Source: Microcebus murinus (taxonomy: Eukaryota > Chordata > Mammalia > Primates > Cheirogaleidae). From it: DNA of 64,000 nucleotides. Where the stretch lies: positions 37,222,001-37,286,000 of the forward strand of contig NC_134106.1 of NCBI RefSeq assembly GCF_040939455.1. Direction: 5' to 3'. Shown one piece after another: positions 60,916-64,000 of this stretch; the stretch's first letter is position 1, and every line of letters starts with the position of its first letter. The notes below the pieces were generated by a model, which saw only the letters and a program-made list of their open reading frames with translations, made no database searches and was not told the DNA's origin. Made by a program: the position numbers and the translations under genes.

Positions 60916-60975
60916 TTATCTTAGTCCGTTTTTTCTGCTGCTATAACTGAGTATCATAGGCTGGGTAATTTATAA

Positions 60976-61475
60976 TGTCCACAGAAAAGAAGACAAACTG
61001 TAAAATAATTTAAGGAGGTTTATTCCAAGCCAAATTTGAGCAAGTGAACTCACTGTGATTGGGTTACAGTTTGATTTTTATACATTTTCAGGGAGACAAG
61101 AATTACAGGTAGAATAATAAATCAATACATGGAGGGCATACATTGGTGTGGCCCAAAAAGGGCAGGACATCTCGAAGCAGGGGCTTGCAAGTCATAGGTG
61201 GATTTAGGGATTCTTTAATTGACAATTGGCTGAAAGAGTCAGGTTTTGTCCAAAAGACCAGGAATCAGCTGAAAGGAATGTGTAAGTGTCTTCTGTCTTT
61301 CATGTGATGCTACACCAGAATCAGGTTGGGAAGTAAACAACATCATAAAAACCCATTTGCTTGGTTGTTATCATTTCTAGGCATGACTCAACAGGCCCCC
61401 TTAGAAAGGAATATTTTTTAGAAAAGAATATTTTTAGGGGCGGGGGCAAAGAAAAAGATCAGAGTTCAGCTCTCA
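60976..61475 (-). mobile_element. 500-bp solo LTR nested in the MST LTR
   Basis: Starts TGTCCACAG and ends CTCTCA. It is flanked by 4-base ATAA copies (60972-60975, 61476-61479). Removing it restores the MST sequence TAATTTATAATGAAAAG. On the minus strand an AATAAA signal lies 50 or so bases before the end, giving the orientation. A 4-base duplication fits ERV class I, but the family is not identified. Confidence 0.8.
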
Positions 61476-61745
61476 ATAATGAAAAGATATTTATTTGGCT
61501 CACCGTTCTGAAGGCTGAGAAGTCCAAGATTGAGGGCCTTCTTGCTGCATCAAAGCATGGTGGAAGGTATCACATGGGAGAGGAGGGAGGTAAAAGGGAG
61601 AAAATGAGCCAAACTCTCAAAATAACTAGCCACTACTGCAATAATGGTATTAATACATTCATGAAAGCAAAGCCCTGGTGACTTAATCACCTCTTAAAGT
61701 TCCCACCTCTTAATACTGTTACAGTGGCAATTAAATTTAAACATG

Positions 61746-61820
61746 GGGGGAGGAGCAAGGGCAACATACATAACCTAAACATTTGTACCCCCATAATATG
61801 CAGAAATATAAATAAACAAA
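61746..61820 (+). mobile_element. Very short L1 3' tail with perfect TSD
   Basis: About 55 bases of L1 3' end (CATTTGTACCCCCATAATAT) plus an A-rich tail. Perfect 14-base duplication TAAATTTAAACATG at 61732-61745 and 61821-61834, inside the MST LTR. Confidence 0.93.
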
Positions 61821-61862
61821 TAAATTTAAACATGAGTTTTAAAAGGGACATTCAAACCATAA

Positions 61863-62655
61863 AAGAGGTAGTAAAGGTCAAGGCAAACCAATATTATACA
61901 AAGTCTTTCGAAATAATTCCTACCTTGGAGGAATTTATAAACAAGACTAAGGACTAGATACAGCAATGAGAGACCCAACCAAACAAGATAGTCTAGATTG
62001 AAGGGTTGGTTTATACAGGTAGTAGCCACAGTGCACAGTGAGGAGGAGAGTAGAGGTTGGCCAGCATAGTGTTGAACCTTGACTCCCCTCTCTCCTACCA
62101 GGGATATTTGCCTTTCAACTGGGGATAGAAAAAAAAGTTTACTAAGGTAAAGTAAATAACCTGGTAAGGTTTTAGACATTAGACATCTGGGAAAAATAAA
62201 ACCTGAAGCAGAGTCCTCTAAAATTAATATATGTAGGGGGTCGCCTATTCCAAAGGCAAGTAGTAAGACTGTCTGGAAAACATTTCCCTTAGAATTTTGC
62301 AAAAGAGTCCCTCCGACTACAAGCTGTCAAGGAATATTTGTAATCATTTAGGTATAAACCAGGCCCACCACAAAAACTGGCATTTCTGCCTAGGACTTTG
62401 ACCAATCTATTATTTTTATTTGGATCTCAAGTGATGAATTCCAAGAAATTTATGGATTAGATTCACAGCCTGGAATCATCTGGACACCCACCTGAGATTA
62501 TACAATAGGGTTTGGGAGTAATAAAAACATGTTTTGCATTAGTTTGATGGTTGTTTTATCACTCCAATGTATACAGCTCTTCCCATGATATTCATTGTAT
62601 ATTATCATCTATATTTTCAAGTTCTTTCCCTATGGGGCCTATCCCGCCAGAAAGA
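61863..62655. other. Intergenic, nothing recognised
   Basis: The 158-codon minus-strand frame (61826-62302) has no domain and starts inside the MST LTR. Possibly more MaLR-related sequence. Confidence 0.4.
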
Positions 62656-62659
62656 ATTA

Positions 62660-62895
62660 ATAATAATAGTAACAACTTATCTTTGTTTATCACCTTCCAT
62701 CACCTAAATTAATGCTTTTACATGTATTTGTGTATTTAATTCACTTATCGACCCAATAAGATGTTGCTATTATCCCCTTTTTATAAATGAGAAAACCGAG
62801 GTATGGAGGAGTTAAATAATTCATCCAAGATTACATCAGCTCCAGAACTAGGATTCAAACTCAGTGATCTGCCTTACTCCAAAGCCAGTACTGTT
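62660..62895 (-). mobile_element. MIR SINE
   Basis: GACCCAATAAGATGTTGCTATTA, AAATGAGAAAACCGAGGTAT and AACTAGGATTCAAACTCAG, reverse MIR. Confidence 0.88.
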
Positions 62896-62904
62896 AAAGA
62901 CATT

Positions 62905-63085
62905 CTTGTATATTAGGTCCTCCTGGGCTTTGGGAGATTGGTTCCAGGCCCCCCTCAGATATGAAAATCTACCTACCATAAGTCACTTAGATTCAACCAA
63001 TTGTGAATAGAAGAAGTTGGTCCTCTGTATCCAGATATTCCACATCCACAAATGCAGATATGGAGGGCCAACTGTATCACCAACT
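62905..63085 (-). mobile_element. MER2-like (Tigger-derived) element
   Basis: GAGATTGGTTCCAGGCCCCC at the left; AGATATTCCACATCCACAAA and GGAGGGCCAACTGTAT at the right. This is the reverse order of MER2 ends. Confidence 0.8.
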
Positions 63086-63491
63086 CAAAGCAAATATCTT
63101 TTCTTTTTCTACTGTAGTGCCCAGTGCAAAATTCTGAATTCTTAAGATGCTTAGGAATTGGTGAATCTCTAAATACACTAGATAAAGTACTGGCATACCT
63201 TGGAAATATTGCAGGTTTTGTTCCAGGCTACCACAGTCAAGACAATATCACGATAGAGCAAGTCACAGAAATTTTTTGGTTTCCTAGTGCATTTAAAAGT
63301 TATATTTATGCTATACTGTAGTTTAAGTATTCAATGACATGTTTAAAAACAATGTACAGACTTTGTTTTTGAAATATTTTATTCCTAAAAAATGCTAATG
63401 ATCATCTGAGCCTGCAGCATGTCCTAATCTTTCTGCTGGTGGAAGGTCTTTCTTTGATGCTAATGGCTGCTGAATCAGAATAGCAGTTGCT

Positions 63492-63504
63492 GGGGGGGGG
63501 GGGG
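63492..63504. repeat. 13-base G run
   Basis: A homopolymer of 13 G on the plus strand within Tigger1, replacing the consensus GGTTGGGG-type stretch. A likely unstable site. Confidence 0.9.
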
Positions 63505-63649
63505 TGGCTGTGGCAATTTCTTAAAATATGACAACAAAATTTGCCACATCAATGGACTCTTCCTTTCACGAACAATGCCTCTGTACCACATGATGCTATT
63601 TGATAGCATTTTACCCATAGTAGCACGTCTTTCAAAGTTAGAGTTAAAT

Positions 63650-63757
63650 CTCAGCTACTCAGGAGGCTGAGGGGGGAATTGCTTGAGCTCAGGAGTTTGA
63701 GTCCAACCTGAGCAACATAGCAAGACCCCATCTTAAAGTAAATTTAAAAGAAAAATT
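63650..63757 (+). mobile_element. Alu monomer (FLAM-like) fragment in Tigger1
   Basis: CTCAGCTACTCAGGAGGCTG to CAACATAGCAAGACCCCATC, then an A-rich tail. Only one arm is present. The Tigger1 bases before it (AAAGTTAGAGTTAAAT) and after the nested U6 (AAAATTGGAGTCAAT) look like its diverged target-site duplication. Confidence 0.8.
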
Positions 63758-63758
63758 G

Positions 63759-63765
63759 GTGCTCA

Positions 63766-63815
<50 letters not shown>

Positions 63816-63940
63816 GGCCCCTGCGCAAGGATGACATGCAAATTAGTGAAGCGTTCCATTTTTTTTTTATTGAAACCTTAAAATCTGTACCCCTATAATA
63901 TGCCAAAATAAAAAAAAAACTCAAAAAAAAAAAGAAAGAA
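63759..63940 (+). pseudogene. U6 snRNA-L1 chimeric retrocopy
   Basis: 63759-63865 is a full-length U6 snRNA sequence (GTGCTCACTTCGGCAGCACA to GCGTTCCATTTT) with only a few changes from the conserved RNA, for example CTCGC to CTCAC and AATTCG to AATTAG. It is fused to ATTGAAACCTTAAAATCTGT plus ACCCCTATAATATGCC, the 3' end of an L1, and an A tail. A duplication AAAGAAAAATTG flanks the whole. U6 acts in the spliceosome, but this copy has no U6 promoter (no PSE or TATA in the preceding Alu piece), so it is a retropseudogene made by L1 template switching. Confidence 0.93.
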
Positions 63941-64000
63941 AAATTGGAGTCAATCTTCTCCAATCCTGCCACTGCTGTAGCAACTAAGTTTTGTTTTTTT

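Larger units (their letters stand above)
60916..61862 (-). mobile_element. MST-type MaLR LTR holding two nested insertions
   Basis: Reverse LTR. CTTAGTCCGTTTTTTCTGCT and CTGGGTAATTTATAATG lie left of a 500-bp insertion; TTATTTGGCTCACCGTTCTG, GGGCCTTCTTGCTGCATC, GACTTAATCACCTCTTAAAG and CATTCAAACCATA lie right of it. LTR only, no coding parts. Confidence 0.9.
63190..64000 (+). mobile_element. Tigger1 DNA transposon, with nested insertions
   Basis: After a TA it starts CTGGCATACCTTGGAAATAT, runs through TTGGTTTCCTAGTGCATTTA, CATCTGAGCCTGCAGC, GGTGGCTGTGGCAATTTCTT and CTCTTCCTTTCACG, and resumes at 63944 with GGAGTCAATCTTCTCCAATC. It continues past the window edge. In this orientation the sequence is the 3' non-coding/C-terminal side of the transposase, read in reverse. 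Confidence 0.9.

Noticed and set aside
63759..63865. Functional U6 snRNA gene
   Set aside because: L1 tail fusion, A tail and TSD show a retrocopy; no PSE or TATA precedes it and some conserved bases differ.

Overview
The window is nuclear DNA from a primate, most likely a strepsirrhine such as a lemur. About twenty Alu elements are scattered through it. Many carry an extra linker between the two arms (an AATTGGCCAACT-type motif followed by a TATATA run) that is not found in human Alu families but fits strepsirrhine Alus. One resident gene is recognisable: the first half of SRBD1 (S1 RNA-binding domain 1, a Tex-family protein), on the minus strand. Everything else is intron, intergenic DNA and interspersed repeats.

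SRBD1 layout: a CpG-rich promoter with ETS-type motifs and a non-coding exon 1 lie near 60.0-60.2 kb. The start codon is the first three bases of exon 2 (54623-54625). Thirteen coding exons follow leftwards to 12590. All reading phases join without a break (80, 181, 387, 167, 118, 139, 97, 136, 104, 108, 158, 91 and 108 bases), giving about 625 codons of a protein of roughly 1000. They encode a charged disordered N-terminus, the Tex-like helical N-domain and most of the YqgF/RNase H-like domain. The HhH and S1 parts lie beyond the left edge.

Repeats by region: 0-5 kb has an ancient L1 ORF1 piece, L1 tails, an MIR and three Alus. 4.9-9.3 kb is an L1 that keeps both ends, long target-site duplications and a possible 3' transduction, but has lost the middle of ORF2. 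10 kb has a decayed Tigger transposase. 14-26 kb has old L1, L2, MIR, an MLT1-type LTR and Alus. 27.9-33.3 kb is an old L1 ORF2 followed by an ORF1-only half-L1, with nested transposons. 33-42 kb has Alus, MIRs, L1 and L2. 42.75-43.87 kb is an RPS6 processed pseudogene split by an Alu. 45.7-59 kb has L1, L2, hAT-type elements and Alus. 60.9-61.9 kb is an MST-type LTR holding a 500-bp solo LTR and a tiny L1 tail. 62.6-64 kb has an MIR, an MER2-like piece and a Tigger1 element that contains an Alu monomer and a U6-L1 chimeric retrocopy.

I see no new biological system. The points most worth a second look are the internally deleted L1, the nested U6-L1 chimera, a few near-perfect inverted repeats, a local duplication flanking SRBD1 exon 7, and Alu copies marking lineage-specific source genes. 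Repeat family names come from remembered consensus sequences, not a database search.
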